Of a DNA stretch of 64,000 nt, positions 29,148 through 39,194 are shown in pieces. The notes below the pieces were generated by a model, which was not told the DNA's origin, ran no database searches, and worked only from the letters and a program-made list of their open reading frames with translations. Source of the DNA: an uncultured Idiomarina sp. (GTDB lineage Bacteria; Pseudomonadota; Gammaproteobacteria; Enterobacterales; Alteromonadaceae); NCBI GenBank assembly GCA_946885915.1, contig CAMPHF010000001.1:310001-374000 (forward strand), given 5' to 3'. The translations under genes were made by a program, and so were the position numbers. Each line of letters begins with the position of its first letter. Positions within the stretch are counted from its first letter, which is position 1.

Positions 29148-29849
29148 ATGAAAAGTCGTGTTTTTGTGGCATTGGATTACGATTCAACAACCACTGCAAT
29201 GGCGCTCGTAAAGCAGTTGTCACCGAGTCAATGTGGACTGAAAGTGGGCAAAGAGTTGTTTGCCGTCGGTGGGCCAGCTTTTGTCAAAGAGCTGGTGAAT
29301 GCAGGCTTTGATGTGTTCTTAGACCTAAAATATCATGATATTCCCAATACGGTTGCAAAAGCTGTGAAAGCCGCAGCTGAGCTTGGCGTATGGATGGTAA
29401 ATGTGCATGCGAGCGGAGGCACTAAAATGCTGATTGCAGCCCGTGCAGCATTAGCCGAACTACCAGCGTCGCAACGGCCATATTTAATTGCGGTTACTGT
29501 TCTTACCAGTATGGGCGATGATGATGTTGCCGAACTCGGTATTCAGCGTACGGCCGCTGAACAAGTATTACATCTCGCTGCGCTGACCCAACAAGCCGGG
29601 CTTGATGGCGTGGTTTGTAGCGCGCAAGAGGTGGCAGCGTTAAAGGCCAAGTTTGGCCAAGACTTTATCACGGTAACACCAGGTATTCGTCCTGCCGGAA
29701 GCGCGAGTGCAGATCAGCAACGTGTTATGACGCCGCAACAAGCGCAACAACAAGGCGTAGATGTCATGGTTATTGGCCGACCGATCACGCAAGCGAATGA
29801 GCCACAGCAAGCCCTTGCCGAGATCCTCGCTTCACTTACAACCGAATAA
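29148..29849 (+). CDS. pyrF: Orotidine 5'-phosphate decarboxylase
   Basis: PyrF makes UMP in the last step of pyrimidine synthesis. The 233-residue barrel has the catalytic tetrad region [13 protein letters not shown] (Lys61 and Asp64), TVLTSM, and the phosphate-binding end TPGIRP with VIGRPIT. The lapA-lapB-pyrF order is common in gammaproteobacteria. There is no gap after lapB. Confidence 0.96.
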   Translation: MKSRVFVALDYDSTTTAMALVKQLSPSQCGLKVGKELFAVGGPAFVKELVNAGFDVFLDLKYHDIPNTVAKAVKAAAELGVWMVNVHASGGTKMLIAARAALAELPASQRPYLIAVTVLTSMGDDDVAELGIQRTAAEQVLHLAALTQQAGLDGVVCSAQEVAALKAKFGQDFITVTPGIRPAGSASADQQRVMTPQQAQQQGVDVMVIGRPITQANEPQQALAEILASLTTE

Positions 29850-29937
29850 GATTTCACGCTCTAGCCGGATTCTGACGCGACACCTAAGCTGGGAAGGCTG
29901 CAATTGGCAGCGCTACTTGGCGACGATGGAGCTGAAT

Positions 29938-30234
29938 ATGAAAGTGGTGAATTGGTTTGCGTTAGCATTATTTATTCCGAGTTTAATGTGGCAGAGTCAA
30001 GTGTTGGCGGCCCCGATGGTACAGGCAGCGGCTATTGCAGCAACCGTCAATATTAATACCGCGACTGCCGCAGAATTGGCTCAAGCTCTAACGGGGGTGG
30101 GGGTTAAGCGTGCCGAGCAGATTGTTGCTCTGCGCGAGCAAATCGGCAAGTTTACCGCGGTTGAACAACTACTTGAAGTGAAGGGCATTGGACCACGTTT
30201 TTTAGAGAAAAACGCTAGTAAATTAACCCTCTAA
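29938..30234 (+). CDS. Exported ComEA-like helix-hairpin-helix protein
   Basis: The 98-residue protein has a signal peptide to about residue 24 (SQVLA then APMV) and a ComEA-type double helix-hairpin-helix domain: VNINTATAAELAQALTGVGVKRAEQIV, then FTAVEQLLEVKGIGPRFLE. Members bind double-stranded DNA in the periplasm during uptake, though short forms are also found in species not known to be competent. The start at 29938 is preferred because GGAG precedes it and it opens the signal peptide. The frame continues upstream into pyrF without a plausible start. A terminator follows. Confidence 0.88.
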   Translation: MKVVNWFALALFIPSLMWQSQVLAAPMVQAAAIAATVNINTATAAELAQALTGVGVKRAEQIVALREQIGKFTAVEQLLEVKGIGPRFLEKNASKLTL

Positions 30235-30265
30235 GCAAATTTGAGTAGTCACATCTTGACCATTA

Positions 30266-30290
30266 AAAAAGGCGCCTTAGGCGCCTTTTT
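30266..30290. terminator. Bidirectional terminator after the ComEA-like gene
   Basis: AAAAAGGCGCC pairs perfectly with GGCGCCTTTTT around the loop TTA. It gives a U-run in both directions, so it should end both the rightward ComEA-like transcript and any leftward read-through from rne. Confidence 0.92.
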
Positions 30291-30318
30291 ACTATGTTGC
30301 AGAGTCAAAATAACTTAG

Positions 30319-30349
30319 CGCAGTTGTAATCGTTATGGCTACAACTGCG
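30319..30349 (-). terminator. Hairpin just after the rne stop
   Basis: CGCAGTTGTA pairs perfectly with TACAACTGCG around an 11-base loop, 11 bases past the rne stop. On the minus strand it is followed by CTAAGTTATTTTG, a poor U-run. It may end rne transcription weakly or protect the 3' end, with the stronger terminator at 30266-30290 as back-up. Confidence 0.55.
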
Positions 30350-30359
30350 TGAGGTATTT

Positions 30360-33341
30360 CTATTGTGAAGTTTCACACTTTGCCATGTCAGCCTTCACAA
30401 CGCTTTTTGCTTCCGCAAATGAAGCCACTCGCTCAGCTTTGCTCACCGAGCGACGATTAGCATCCTTCATTGCGGCAAAGGTAGAGGTTGAGTCTAAAGG
30501 TGCTGCAACCGCTTTAACCATAGGCGCCGAGGCAGTCATCGACTTGCTGGCAACTGGTTTAGGCTTGGTGGTTGCTGTACTCGCAACTTTCACAGGTGCA
30601 ACGCTTACTTCTGGTTCTGCGGTAACTGTGGCTGCTGCTGACGTAGTGGCCGGCTCAGGTGTTGGCTCCACTGTCGCATTATTCGCGGTGTCCACAGTTG
30701 CTTCAGGCGCTACTTCAGCCGTGTTCGTGACTGATTTTTCGATCTCAACAGTCTCAACAGTGTCACTAGCGTTAACGGTTGCAGGCTGATCGCTCGCTGG
30801 TTCGGCAGTGGTCTCTGCCGCTTGCGCTACAGCTTGTTCCGATTGCTCACGCTTACGTTGTTGACCAGCTGCGCGCATATGTCGCGGTGAACGACGTGAA
30901 CGTTGACGGTTTGGTTTTGCCTCTACGCTGTCGCTAGCTGTGACAGTCTCGGTAGCTGCAACTTCATCAGCAGCTGACGGTGCGGTTGTAGCGGTAACCA
31001 CTGCGTCTGCATTTTGCGTGCTGTTTGGCGTCGATTGTTCGGCAGAGCTTTCGGCTTTTACGGCCGCGACCTTTGCTGATTCCTTCGCGGTGCTTGCTAC
31101 AGCATTCTCTACAGCATTCTCAGCCGTATTCTCCGTAGTATTCTCCGCCACATTGGCAGTCACGTTCTCAGCCGCAGTAGCCGCAACACTGTTCGCTGTA
31201 GACTTCTCTACGAAGTTTTCAGTTGTCGGCGTTGCTACCATACTAGGCTCGATAGAAGATGTCTGGTTGGCTTCCGGTGCTTGCGCATGTTCGGTCGCTG
31301 CAGCTCGCAATCGTACACTGCGGTCTAAATTGCGACGTTGACGCCGTGGTTTAGGTGCTACATCTGACTGACGCTCAACCGTTGCTTGCTGCTCAGGTTT
31401 CGGCGCACGCTCCTGCGGCTTTTCTGCGGGTTGCCTTTCGCTGGCTTTAGCCGCTACCGGCTTACTGCTTTTCGAATCGGTGCTCGGCTGGCGATTGTCA
31501 TCTTTATCACCCCGTTGCCGGCGTTGCTGACCACCACGCTGGCGACGGTTGCGCCCCCGACGTTGCTGGTTATCGTCGCGCTGACGATTACGCTGCTGGC
31601 CACGCTGGGCAGGGCGGCGTTGGTTATTGTCGGTCGTATCAGTCGAACTGAACAATCCTTTCAACCAAGTCGCCAACTTCGTCAATAAACCTGGGCCAGC
31701 GGCTTTTGGTTCAGGCGCTTTAGGCGTGGGCGCAGGTGCTGGGGCTTCTGGTGCTTGAATTCCTTTCAAAGCCGGTTGCTCTAATTGTGGGCGCTCTTTG
31801 CTAAGATTAACCTCAATCCCAGCTTGCTGCGGGTTTTGAATCAATTCAAAGCTATTACCAAGCTCAACTTCATCTTTGCGCAGGCGCTTCACATCAAAAT
31901 GCGGTGTTTCAAGATAGTGATTCGGGATCACCAGTACCGAAACATCATGCCGTTTTTCAATGGCAAGAATAGCTTGGCGCTTTTCGTTTAGTAAATAGGT
32001 TCCCACGGCAACAGGCACTTGAGCTTGTACTTGATGCGTGTTGTCTTTCAACGCTTCTTCTTCAATCAAGCGCAAAATAGACAATGCTAATGACTCATCA
32101 GAGCGAATCGTACCTTGGCCGCTGCAACGAGGACAGACGTGGTTAGACGCCTCGCCAAGTGAAGGGCGCAGCCGCTGACGTGACATTTCTAGTAAGCCAA
32201 AGCGTGAAATTCGGGCAACTTGAATGCGCGCTCTATCTTGCTTCAAGCTATCGCGTAAACGATTTTCAACTTCGCGTTGGTGGCGAGTAGGGGTCATGTC
32301 GATAAAATCGATCACAATCAAGCCACCTAAGTCACGTAAACGTAACTGGCGGGCGATTTCCTCAGCCGCTTCTAGGTTGGTTTGAAACGCCGTCTCCTCG
32401 ATATCGCCACCTTTGGTTGCGCGAGCCGAGTTAATATCAATTGAGGTCAGCGCTTCGGTTGGGTCAATGACAATAGAGCCACCTGACGGTAAGCGAACTT
32501 CGCGTTGGAACGCAGACTCAATTTGGCTTTCAATTTGATAGTGATTAAATAGTGGCGCATCACCTTGATATTTCTTCACTTTACTGACGAAATCAGGGCG
32601 AATTAACGTCACATGCTCACGAACTTGCTCGTACACCGCATCGTTATCAATTAAAACTTCGCCAATATCGCGGCGCAAATAGTCACGGATAGCGCGGAAA
32701 ATGACGTTGCTTTCTTGATGGATCAAAAACGGTGCAGGGCGTTCTTCCGACGCTTTACGAATGGCTTCCCAATGATGAAGCAGGACATTTAAATCCCACT
32801 CTAATTCTTCTGGTGATTTACCGACACCGGCGGTACGAACAATTAAGCCCATTTCTTTTGGTAGGTTTAATTGATCTAAGGTCTCTTTTAATTCGCTACG
32901 CTCGTCGCCTTCGATGCGACGAGAAATACCACCCGCACGCGGGTTATTCGGCATTAATACTAAGTAGCTACCGGCTAACGAGATGAAAGTAGTGAGCGCA
33001 GCACCTTTCTGACCACGTTCTTCTTTATCAATTTGAACGATAACTTGCTGGCCTTCCTTGATGACATCTTTGATGTTTGGACGGCCGTCAAATTGGTAGT
33101 TCTCAGGGAAGTAGTTGCGGGCAATTTCTTTGAGAGGTAAGAACCCATGACGCTCGGCGCCGTAGTCAACAAAAGCAGCTTCGAGACTAGGCTCAATACG
33201 GGTAATTTTACCCTTGTAGATATTCGCTTTCTTTTGTTCGTGACCTGGAGATTCAATATCTAAATCGTATAAGCGTTGACCATCGACCAACGCGACGCGC
33301 AACTCTTCTAGTTGCGTCGCATTAATTAACATTCTTTTCAT
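30360..33341 (-). CDS. rne: Ribonuclease E
   Basis: This is the essential endonuclease that organises the RNA degradosome. The catalytic half is nearly identical to E. coli: [10 protein letters not shown] start, S1 domain ([20 protein letters not shown]), the DNase I-like region with [12 protein letters not shown] and VIDFIDM holding the catalytic aspartates, and the zinc-link CPRCSGQG. From about residue 540 the protein is low-complexity: an arginine-rich RNA-binding stretch, then a very Ala/Thr/Glu/Val-rich spacer with repeated AEN/TEN units, a second basic patch, and a conserved-looking end containing SAPMVKA, where PNPase may bind. At 993 residues it is slightly shorter than the E. coli enzyme (1,061). 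The start matches E. coli exactly. Confidence 0.96.
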   Translation of the reverse strand: MKRMLINATQLEELRVALVDGQRLYDLDIESPGHEQKKANIYKGKITRIEPSLEAAFVDYGAERHGFLPLKEIARNYFPENYQFDGRPNIKDVIKEGQQVIVQIDKEERGQKGAALTTFISLAGSYLVLMPNNPRAGGISRRIEGDERSELKETLDQLNLPKEMGLIVRTAGVGKSPEELEWDLNVLLHHWEAIRKASEERPAPFLIHQESNVIFRAIRDYLRRDIGEVLIDNDAVYEQVREHVTLIRPDFVSKVKKYQGDAPLFNHYQIESQIESAFQREVRLPSGGSIVIDPTEALTSIDINSARATKGGDIEETAFQTNLEAAEEIARQLRLRDLGGLIVIDFIDMTPTRHQREVENRLRDSLKQDRARIQVARISRFGLLEMSRQRLRPSLGEASNHVCPRCSGQGTIRSDESLALSILRLIEEEALKDNTHQVQAQVPVAVGTYLLNEKRQAILAIEKRHDVSVLVIPNHYLETPHFDVKRLRKDEVELGNSFELIQNPQQAGIEVNLSKERPQLEQPALKGIQAPEAPAPAPTPKAPEPKAAGPGLLTKLATWLKGLFSSTDTTDNNQRRPAQRGQQRNRQRDDNQQRRGRNRRQRGGQQRRQRGDKDDNRQPSTDSKSSKPVAAKASERQPAEKPQERAPKPEQQATVERQSDVAPKPRRQRRNLDRSVRLRAAATEHAQAPEANQTSSIEPSMVATPTTENFVEKSTANSVAATAAENVTANVAENTTENTAENAVENAVASTAKESAKVAAVKAESSAEQSTPNSTQNADAVVTATTAPSAADEVAATETVTASDSVEAKPNRQRSRRSPRHMRAAGQQRKREQSEQAVAQAAETTAEPASDQPATVNASDTVETVEIEKSVTNTAEVAPEATVDTANNATVEPTPEPATTSAAATVTAEPEVSVAPVKVASTATTKPKPVASKSMTASAPMVKAVAAPLDSTSTFAAMKDANRRSVSKAERVASFAEAKSVVKADMAKCETSQ

Positions 33342-34021
33342 TGTTGTGACTCATTATTTTGGCCACAACATGGCACCACGAAAAACTAGCTTACTCGCAA
33401 ACGAAATATCGCCAATTATGTAATTGCTTCGCGCTAATTAGCGAAGTCAGAACCCGTCAATTTACTCACGCTTAGTGGCGTGTATGCTACATGTAGCCTT
33501 GCTTCAATTCACGTGTTCGCTGCAATGAGTTTTCAAGTAAAGCCTGATAACAGACTTACTTGCCGACGAACGCTTGCGTCGTGTGCCATGCTGTCGCTAT
33601 GGCTATCATAAATAGTATGAAGTGTTGTGGGTTAGCATCATGACTACCCAAACTTTTCCGTGCCATCAGAATCTCAGCGACTGTATTAATGCGGGGCTCT
33701 TTTGAATATGCCCGACAGCTAATCTAGCGCTGTACTCTGCTGTGGACCTGTTGGTTATGCCAACTCATGTCACACTTCATACCAAGTTATTCGGCGAGCG
33801 TTTCTGCACCACACCCAACAACTTACCTAAAACTATTGTGCTAACTGTCATCTAACAAGATTGCGAACTGAGCAGAGCGTTGCATTACATGCGCTTTGCA
33901 TGGCCGCTCACTAACGCCCGTTGGCAACTGTGATGACGCTTGATTATCCCATGAAATCAACGCTTAACACAAGCCTCAATTTCCGCTGTGCGAACGCCCA
34001 AGAAATGCTAGAATGCGCGCC
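33342..34021. other. Long intergenic region between divergent rne and rluC
   Basis: This stretch of 680 bases has no supported gene. On the rne side it should hold a long 5' leader, as in E. coli, where the leader mediates feedback control by RNase E. Visible structures there are a CTTCGC/GCGAAG hairpin at 33427-33446 and a perfect 12-bp palindrome, GCTACATGTAGC, at 33486-33497. On the rluC side an extended -10 lies directly at the start codon. I could not place the rne promoter with confidence. Confidence 0.6.
34006..34014 (+). promoter_or_regulatory. Extended -10 promoter at the rluC start
   Basis: TGCTAGAAT is an extended -10 element (TG, one base, TAGAAT at 34009-34014). Transcription would begin about 7 bases later, at or next to the ATG at 34022, leaving almost no leader. 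The -35 region is poor, as is usual for extended -10 promoters. Confidence 0.5.
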
Positions 34022-35029
34022 ATGAACGAGACCACACAACAAGTCAGCTGGCAGACCATAGACGCAGAATACGCGGGCCAGCGCATTGATAACTACTTGC
34101 TCGCGCGATTAAAAGGTGTACCTAAGTCGTTGGTATACCGAATTTTGCGTAAGGGTGAAGTGCGGGTGAACAAAAAGCGGGTGAAACCTGAATATAAGTT
34201 ACAGCCCAACGACTTGGTCAGGATCCCACCGGTCCGAGTCGCAGCTGAGGCGCCGCTCCCTTCAGCAAAGCTTGATCAAGTGCAACAGCTTGAACAGTGT
34301 ATTTTATATGAAGACGATCTCGTTATGGTGCTAAACAAACCAGCAGGGCTGGCGGTTCATGGCGGTTCTGGCTTGCAGTTCGGACTGATTGAGAATTTAC
34401 GAGCGTTAAGGCCACAGGCAAAGCATTTAGAGCTAGTACATCGCCTCGATCGCGATACCAGTGGTTGTATCATGATTGCAAAACGGCGCAGCGCATTACG
34501 CGCTTTACATGAGCAATTGCGCGCGAAAACTATAGATAAACAATATTACGCTTTGGTGCGCGGCCATTGGCAAGGGCATATGAACGCCGTCCAAGCACCG
34601 TTAAAGAAGAACACCTTAAAGTCCGGTGAACGCATCGTGCGGGTTGATGCCGAAGGCAAACCTTCGCATACCAAATTTCGGATCGTCGAAAAATTCGCCC
34701 AAGCCACTTTAGTTGAAGCGTCGCCAGTCACGGGGCGGACTCACCAAATTCGGGTACATGCGTTACATGCCGGGCATCCGATTGCGGCGGATGATAAATA
34801 TGGTGACAAACAATTCGATGAATTAATGCGGGCAAGTGGGTTACAGCGACTGTTTTTGCATGCCCACAAATTGCAATTTCAGCACCCGCAAGATAACGAT
34901 CGTACCATTACCGTTGAAGCCCCCCTGGATGACAACTTGAGAACAACGCTACTCGCTCTTGGCTCCAAGATTCAATGGCAAGCGGCAAGATCGTTAACAG
35001 CTCGACCAAAGCCGAGCTCGAAAGGATAG
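34022..35029 (+). CDS. rluC: 23S rRNA pseudouridine synthase RluC
   Basis: RluC modifies uridines 955, 2504 and 2580 of 23S rRNA (E. coli numbering). The 335-residue protein has an N-terminal S4 domain (RILRKGEVRVNKKRVKPEY) and a catalytic domain with HRLDRDTSG (catalytic Asp145) and GRTHQIRVH. An ATG at 34013 would add MRA, but it lies inside the predicted -10 element, so 34022 is preferred. The divergent pairing with rne is conserved in enterobacteria. Confidence 0.95.
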   Translation: MNETTQQVSWQTIDAEYAGQRIDNYLLARLKGVPKSLVYRILRKGEVRVNKKRVKPEYKLQPNDLVRIPPVRVAAEAPLPSAKLDQVQQLEQCILYEDDLVMVLNKPAGLAVHGGSGLQFGLIENLRALRPQAKHLELVHRLDRDTSGCIMIAKRRSALRALHEQLRAKTIDKQYYALVRGHWQGHMNAVQAPLKKNTLKSGERIVRVDAEGKPSHTKFRIVEKFAQATLVEASPVTGRTHQIRVHALHAGHPIAADDKYGDKQFDELMRASGLQRLFLHAHKLQFQHPQDNDRTITVEAPLDDNLRTTLLALGSKIQWQAARSLTARPKPSSKG

Positions 35030-35046
35030 CGTAATAGGATACGGCG

Positions 35047-35736
35047 GTGATTGAACTAGCAAACGTGAAGTTGGTTATTTTCGACTGGGACGGCACCTTA
35101 ATGGATTCCGTCGGTCGTATTGTGGCTTCGATGCAACAAAGCGCGGCGCGCGTTGAGTTGCCCGTGCCTAGCGCTGCCGCTGTGCAAGATATTATTGGCT
35201 TGAGCCTAGAGCCGGCGATCAAGCGGTTATTCGGTAGCCTAACCAGTGCCCAACATGAAGCCTTGATGGCTGCTTATCGTGATGAGTACGTCATTTTAAA
35301 CACCACACCAACGCCATTTTTTGAGGGGGCGTTAGCGACCGTAACGACGCTTCGGGATAGGTCTTTTCAGATTGGTGTCGCCACGGGCAAAATGCGCCGC
35401 GGGCTTGATCGAGTGTGGAGCGAAACCGCTTCTGGTCATTTATTCGATATCTCGCGCTGTGCTGATGAAGCCGAATCTAAACCGTCTCCTGCGATGCTAA
35501 GACAAATTATAACGGAGCTTGAGCTAACGCCGCAGCAAGCGGTGATGGTGGGTGATTCCATTTATGACATGCAAATGGCCGCGGCGATTGACATGCCGCG
35601 CATTGGGGTGAGTCATGGTGTGCACAGCACCACACAATTGCAGGAATTTGGTACCTTGCACGTTCTGCAACAGTTTGATGAACTGCTCGAGCTGCTACCG
35701 CAAACGCCACGCGTTAATCAGTCACTAAGCGATTAA
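35047..35736 (+). CDS. HAD-superfamily hydrolase
   Basis: The 229-residue protein of the phosphoglycolate phosphatase-like subgroup has FDWDGTLMDSVGRI (nucleophile Asp), ATGKMRRGL, the lysine in ESKPSPAML and VGDSIYDMQMA. It lies 17 bases after rluC and 40 bases before yceF. E. coli lacks a gene here, while Pseudomonas has a similar hydrolase next to rluC. The substrate is unknown; nucleotide or small sugar phosphates are typical. It starts with GTG behind TAGGAT. Confidence 0.85.
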   Translation: MIELANVKLVIFDWDGTLMDSVGRIVASMQQSAARVELPVPSAAAVQDIIGLSLEPAIKRLFGSLTSAQHEALMAAYRDEYVILNTTPTPFFEGALATVTTLRDRSFQIGVATGKMRRGLDRVWSETASGHLFDISRCADEAESKPSPAMLRQIITELELTPQQAVMVGDSIYDMQMAAAIDMPRIGVSHGVHSTTQLQEFGTLHVLQQFDELLELLPQTPRVNQSLSD

Positions 35737-35776
35737 GTAACTTCCCCCTGAACTTGATGATAAGAGGATGAGCGTT

Positions 35777-36391
35777 ATGGCCAAAGCTTATGAAATAGTA
35801 TTGGCATCAACCTCGCCGTATCGACGGCAATTATTGCAACAGACAGGCTTAACCTTTAGCGTCGCTAGCCCCGCCGTTGATGAAACGCCCCATGCACAAG
35901 AAACCGCGCCGGCGCTGGTGGAACGTTTAGCCCGGGCAAAAGCGGAGGCGGTTGCCCACACTTATAATAGTGAGGCTAACGCCCTGCACGTGATTGGTTC
36001 GGATCAAGTGGCGGCCGTAAACGGACAAATCCTAGGTAAGCCACACACAGAAACCAAAGCGTGCGAACAATTGCGAGTGCTCTCGGGGCAAATCGTTACC
36101 TTTTATACTGGGCTTGCGATTGCCACCCGCAAGCAAGCGGGTGAGTTACACTTACAAAGTGACTGTGTGCCATTTGTCGTCCACATGCGTGAGCTAAGCG
36201 ATGCTGAAATTGAAGGCTACGTGAAGCGTGAGCAACCGCTGCAATGTGCGGGTAGTTTTAAGAGTGAAGCGCTGGGCATTAATTTGTTTGAGCGCTTTAG
36301 CGGAGATGATCCCAACACCCTGATCGGGCTACCGTTAATGCTGACGCTTCAGTGGTTAAGAGCACAGGGTGTGAATCCATTGCTAGACTAG
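35777..36391 (+). CDS. yceF: Maf-family nucleotide pyrophosphatase YceF
   Basis: Members of this family hydrolyse nucleoside triphosphates to monophosphates; YceF prefers 7-methyl-GTP in E. coli, probably as a house-cleaning enzyme. The 204-residue protein has the phosphate-binding ASTSPYRRQLL at the start, the catalytic region VIGSDQVA and GKP, and FKSEALGINLFERFSGDD. The ATG at 35777 is preferred over that at 35768 because AAGAGG (35762-35767) is nine bases before it and abuts the other. Confidence 0.92.
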   Translation: MAKAYEIVLASTSPYRRQLLQQTGLTFSVASPAVDETPHAQETAPALVERLARAKAEAVAHTYNSEANALHVIGSDQVAAVNGQILGKPHTETKACEQLRVLSGQIVTFYTGLAIATRKQAGELHLQSDCVPFVVHMRELSDAEIEGYVKREQPLQCAGSFKSEALGINLFERFSGDDPNTLIGLPLMLTLQWLRAQGVNPLLD

Positions 36392-36436
36392 AAACCGCTT
36401 GTGTTTCATAGGGCTTTCCAGTAACATTCGCGCGCT

Positions 36437-36961
36437 ATGCAAAAGGTTCGAATCCCGACTACGGTCGATCCGGTCAAAAGTGCCGGCAAACAGCTTGTTT
36501 ATGATGGTCTCGTGCCCACCTCGGCACTGAGTCGCCTGCAAGCACTATTGTTAACGCCAAGCGCTGATGTGCCGTGCGTGCTCTCTTTTGGTACCGATGA
36601 ACAAGGCATTCATTATGTACAAGGAGAGGCCGCAACGGAGGTTGAAGTTGCATGCGAAAGATGTAACGAAGCGATGTCATTAGCACTGACGACAACGTTT
36701 CATTATGCGCCGATTACTCGCCGCCAACCAGCAGAAGACATGCCTAGTCAGTATGAGCCGGTTGAAGTAGATGAGTTTGGTGAAATAAATTTGCATCGCA
36801 TTGTCGAAGATGAACTAATGTTGGCAATGCCCGTGGTGGTTAAACACGACGATAAAGATTGTTCAATTGATAGTAGTGCAATGAGCTGGGGCAAAATCGA
36901 TGATAGCCCTGAGCCAAGCGAAAATCCTTTCGCCGTGCTACAAGCATTAAAGCGTAAATAA
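36437..36961 (+). CDS. yceD: YceD (DUF177), 23S rRNA accumulation protein
   Basis: This 174-residue cytoplasmic protein is conserved directly before rpmF across bacteria and is needed for normal 23S rRNA levels. A CERC-type pair (VACERCNEAM) and an acidic C-terminal half with NPFAVLQALK are typical. It starts 45 bases after yceF and ends 18 bases before rpmF. Confidence 0.9.
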   Translation: MQKVRIPTTVDPVKSAGKQLVYDGLVPTSALSRLQALLLTPSADVPCVLSFGTDEQGIHYVQGEAATEVEVACERCNEAMSLALTTTFHYAPITRRQPAEDMPSQYEPVEVDEFGEINLHRIVEDELMLAMPVVVKHDDKDCSIDSSAMSWGKIDDSPEPSENPFAVLQALKRK

Positions 36962-36979
36962 ACTTAGGAGATAGCGTAA

Positions 36980-37150
36980 ATGGCTGTACAACAGAATCGG
37001 AAAAGTCGTTCAAAACGCGACATGCGTCGTTCACACGATGCGCTGAGCGGCCCTACACTGTCGGTTGATTCTACCTCTGGTGAGACGCATCGCCGTCACC
37101 ATGTAACTGCCGATGGTTTTTATAAAGGCCGTAAAGTCATTAGTAAATAA
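36980..37150 (+). CDS. rpmF: 50S ribosomal protein L32
   Basis: A 56-residue basic protein reading [19 protein letters not shown], then [21 protein letters not shown]. It matches E. coli L32 (57 residues) throughout and is the type without the zinc-binding cysteines. TAGGAG lies nine bases before the ATG. It sits between yceD and plsX, the conserved position, linking ribosome and membrane lipid synthesis. Confidence 0.97.
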   Translation: MAVQQNRKSRSKRDMRRSHDALSGPTLSVDSTSGETHRRHHVTADGFYKGRKVISK

Positions 37151-37166
37151 TTGAGTCGATGCCGGG

Positions 37167-38195
37167 ATGGCGCAGGCCAACCTGACGTTAGCACTTGATG
37201 CAATGGGGGGCGATTTAGGCCCCTCAATTGTCGTTGCAGCGCTCGCCCGAGCGCTGCAAGAGTTTCCGCAAGTTAAGTTTGTTATTGTTGGCGATCTCGC
37301 CATTCTCTCTCCGTTGCTCCAAAATCACCAACTTGCTCAGCATCCCCGTGTAACGGCACAACATGCGAGTGAAGTGGTGGAAATGACAGATAAACCCGGT
37401 ACCGCCTTACGCGTTAAACCAGATTCGTCCATGCGAGTTGGGCTGGAGTTGGTGCAGCAGGGCACAGCGCAAGCACTGATTAGTAGCGGCAATACTGGCG
37501 CATTAATGAGCACTGCTTATTTTACCTTAAAAACACTTCCGGGCGTGCTGCGGCCCGCATTGATCAGCGTGATCCCACATGTCCATGGTGGCCACACTTG
37601 GTTGCTGGATTTGGGCGCCAATGCAGTTTGTGATGCGGATACCTTATTCCAGTTCGGGGTTATGGGCTCAGTACAAGCGCAGCTCCAACTCGGACGGCAA
37701 CCACGCGTCGCGTTGCTCAATATGGGTGCTGAAGACACTAAGGGCAGTGATGCGGTGAAGGGTGCTGCCGCGCAATTAAGTGCATCGCCACACATTCACT
37801 ACGTTGGTTTTATCGAAGGTGATGATTTGTTTGCTGACAAAGCCGACGTCATTGTTTGCGATGGTTTTGTGGGGAATGTGGCGTTAAAAGCCTGTGAAGG
37901 GTTGGCGGACTTACTCCTTGCTCAGATAAAAGCCAGTGTGAAACAGCACTGGGCATCTCGGCTATTTGCCAAACTCTTTTATAAACGCTTATTAAAAAGC
38001 TGGGATTGGCTGAAGCCCGACCACTACAACGGTGCCAGTTTGATAGGATTACGAGGTGTAGTGATAAAGAGTCATGGCGATGCCAATGAACAAGCGTTTT
38101 GTAGCGCTATTCGGCAAGCCGTAGCAGCCGTCGAGTATGCACTTCCTGAACAAATTCAAGATAAGGTTGAGGCGGTGCTGCTAGAATCAACATAA
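37167..38195 (+). CDS. plsX: Phosphate acyltransferase PlsX
   Basis: PlsX turns acyl-ACP into acyl phosphate, the donor for PlsY in phosphatidic acid synthesis. The 342-residue protein has ALDAMGGDLGP at the start, SSGNTGALMS, LLDLGANAVCDA and VVCDGFVGNVALK. It lies 16 bases after rpmF and 9 bases before fabH. Confidence 0.96.
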   Translation: MAQANLTLALDAMGGDLGPSIVVAALARALQEFPQVKFVIVGDLAILSPLLQNHQLAQHPRVTAQHASEVVEMTDKPGTALRVKPDSSMRVGLELVQQGTAQALISSGNTGALMSTAYFTLKTLPGVLRPALISVIPHVHGGHTWLLDLGANAVCDADTLFQFGVMGSVQAQLQLGRQPRVALLNMGAEDTKGSDAVKGAAAQLSASPHIHYVGFIEGDDLFADKADVIVCDGFVGNVALKACEGLADLLLAQIKASVKQHWASRLFAKLFYKRLLKSWDWLKPDHYNGASLIGLRGVVIKSHGDANEQAFCSAIRQAVAAVEYALPEQIQDKVEAVLLEST

Positions 38196-38204
38196 GCGAT
38201 ATAC

Positions 38205-39164
38205 ATGTTTGCAAGAATAGCAGGAACCGGACATTACTTACCTAGCAACCGTCTTACCAACGCCGATTTAGAACGGCGCGTTGACACCTCTGACGCCTGG
38301 ATCGTGGAGCGTACGGGGATTCGTGAACGCCGCATTGCAGGACCGATTGAATCAGTTGTCACTATGGGCCATCATGCTGCTATCCAAGCGTTAGAGGCGG
38401 CCGGATTACCGGCAAGCCAACTCGATATGATCGTGGTTGCGACAACCTCAGCAACACAAGCTTTTCCAAGTGCCGGCTGCCAGATCCAAGCAGCACTTGG
38501 CGTGTCAGATATTCCTGCATTTGACGTTGCGGCAGCTTGCTCAGGGTTCATTTTTGCACTGAGTGTGGCGGACCAATATATCCGTACCGGCCAATGTCAG
38601 CATGTGCTGGTGATTGGTGCTGATGTATTGGCGCGGTTATGTAAACCCGACGATCGCAATACCCTCGTTTTGTTTGGTGATGGCGCCGGCGCGGTGGTGC
38701 TGAGTGCCGATCAAGAAGCGGGTATACTCTCCACCCATCTGCATAGTGCCGGTGAATACGCGCACTTACTTGGCGCGGGCTTACCTACTCGTGGCGATGC
38801 GGCGAGTGTTGAAGCGGCCTGGATGTACATGAAGGGTAGCGAAGTATTTAAGGTGGCGGTGGCCAAACTCAGTCAATTAGTGACTGATACCTTAGCGGCT
38901 AACGATTTAACGGCAGCTGATTTAGATTGGCTGATCCCACATCAAGCGAACTTTCGCATTATCCAAGCGACGGCTAAAAAATTAAAGATGCCGCTGGCGC
39001 AAGTGGTACTCACCTTGGCCGAAACTGGTAACACCTCGGCCGCATCGGTGCCGATTGCGTTAGATGTTGCCGTGCGCGATGGTCGCATTCAGCGCGGACA
39101 ACGCTTATTATTAGAAGCATTTGGTGGTGGTTTCGCGTGGGGCGCCGCATTGGTTAATTACTAA
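38205..39164 (+). CDS. fabH: 3-oxoacyl-ACP synthase III
   Basis: FabH starts fatty acid synthesis by condensing acetyl-CoA with malonyl-ACP. The 319-residue thiolase-fold protein has the catalytic triad: Cys112 in AAACSGF, His in IPHQANFRI, and Asn in ETGNTSAAS. Length and positions match E. coli FabH (317). It is followed by fabD after 30 bases. Confidence 0.97.
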   Translation: MFARIAGTGHYLPSNRLTNADLERRVDTSDAWIVERTGIRERRIAGPIESVVTMGHHAAIQALEAAGLPASQLDMIVVATTSATQAFPSAGCQIQAALGVSDIPAFDVAAACSGFIFALSVADQYIRTGQCQHVLVIGADVLARLCKPDDRNTLVLFGDGAGAVVLSADQEAGILSTHLHSAGEYAHLLGAGLPTRGDAASVEAAWMYMKGSEVFKVAVAKLSQLVTDTLAANDLTAADLDWLIPHQANFRIIQATAKKLKMPLAQVVLTLAETGNTSAASVPIALDVAVRDGRIQRGQRLLLEAFGGGFAWGAALVNY

Positions 39165-39194
39165 TAAGCGCGGATTGATAAAAAGGATGATTGA

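Noticed and set aside
29761..29937. Upstream extension of the ComEA-like reading frame
   Set aside because: The added 59 residues lie partly inside pyrF, are basic and unlike the family, and would place the signal peptide internally.
30349..31688. Three plus-strand open frames (146, 133 and 100 codons) opposite the rne tail
   Set aside because: They are antisense to the low-complexity RNase E tail, whose codon bias produces open frames on the other strand. None has a plausible start signal or recognisable domain.
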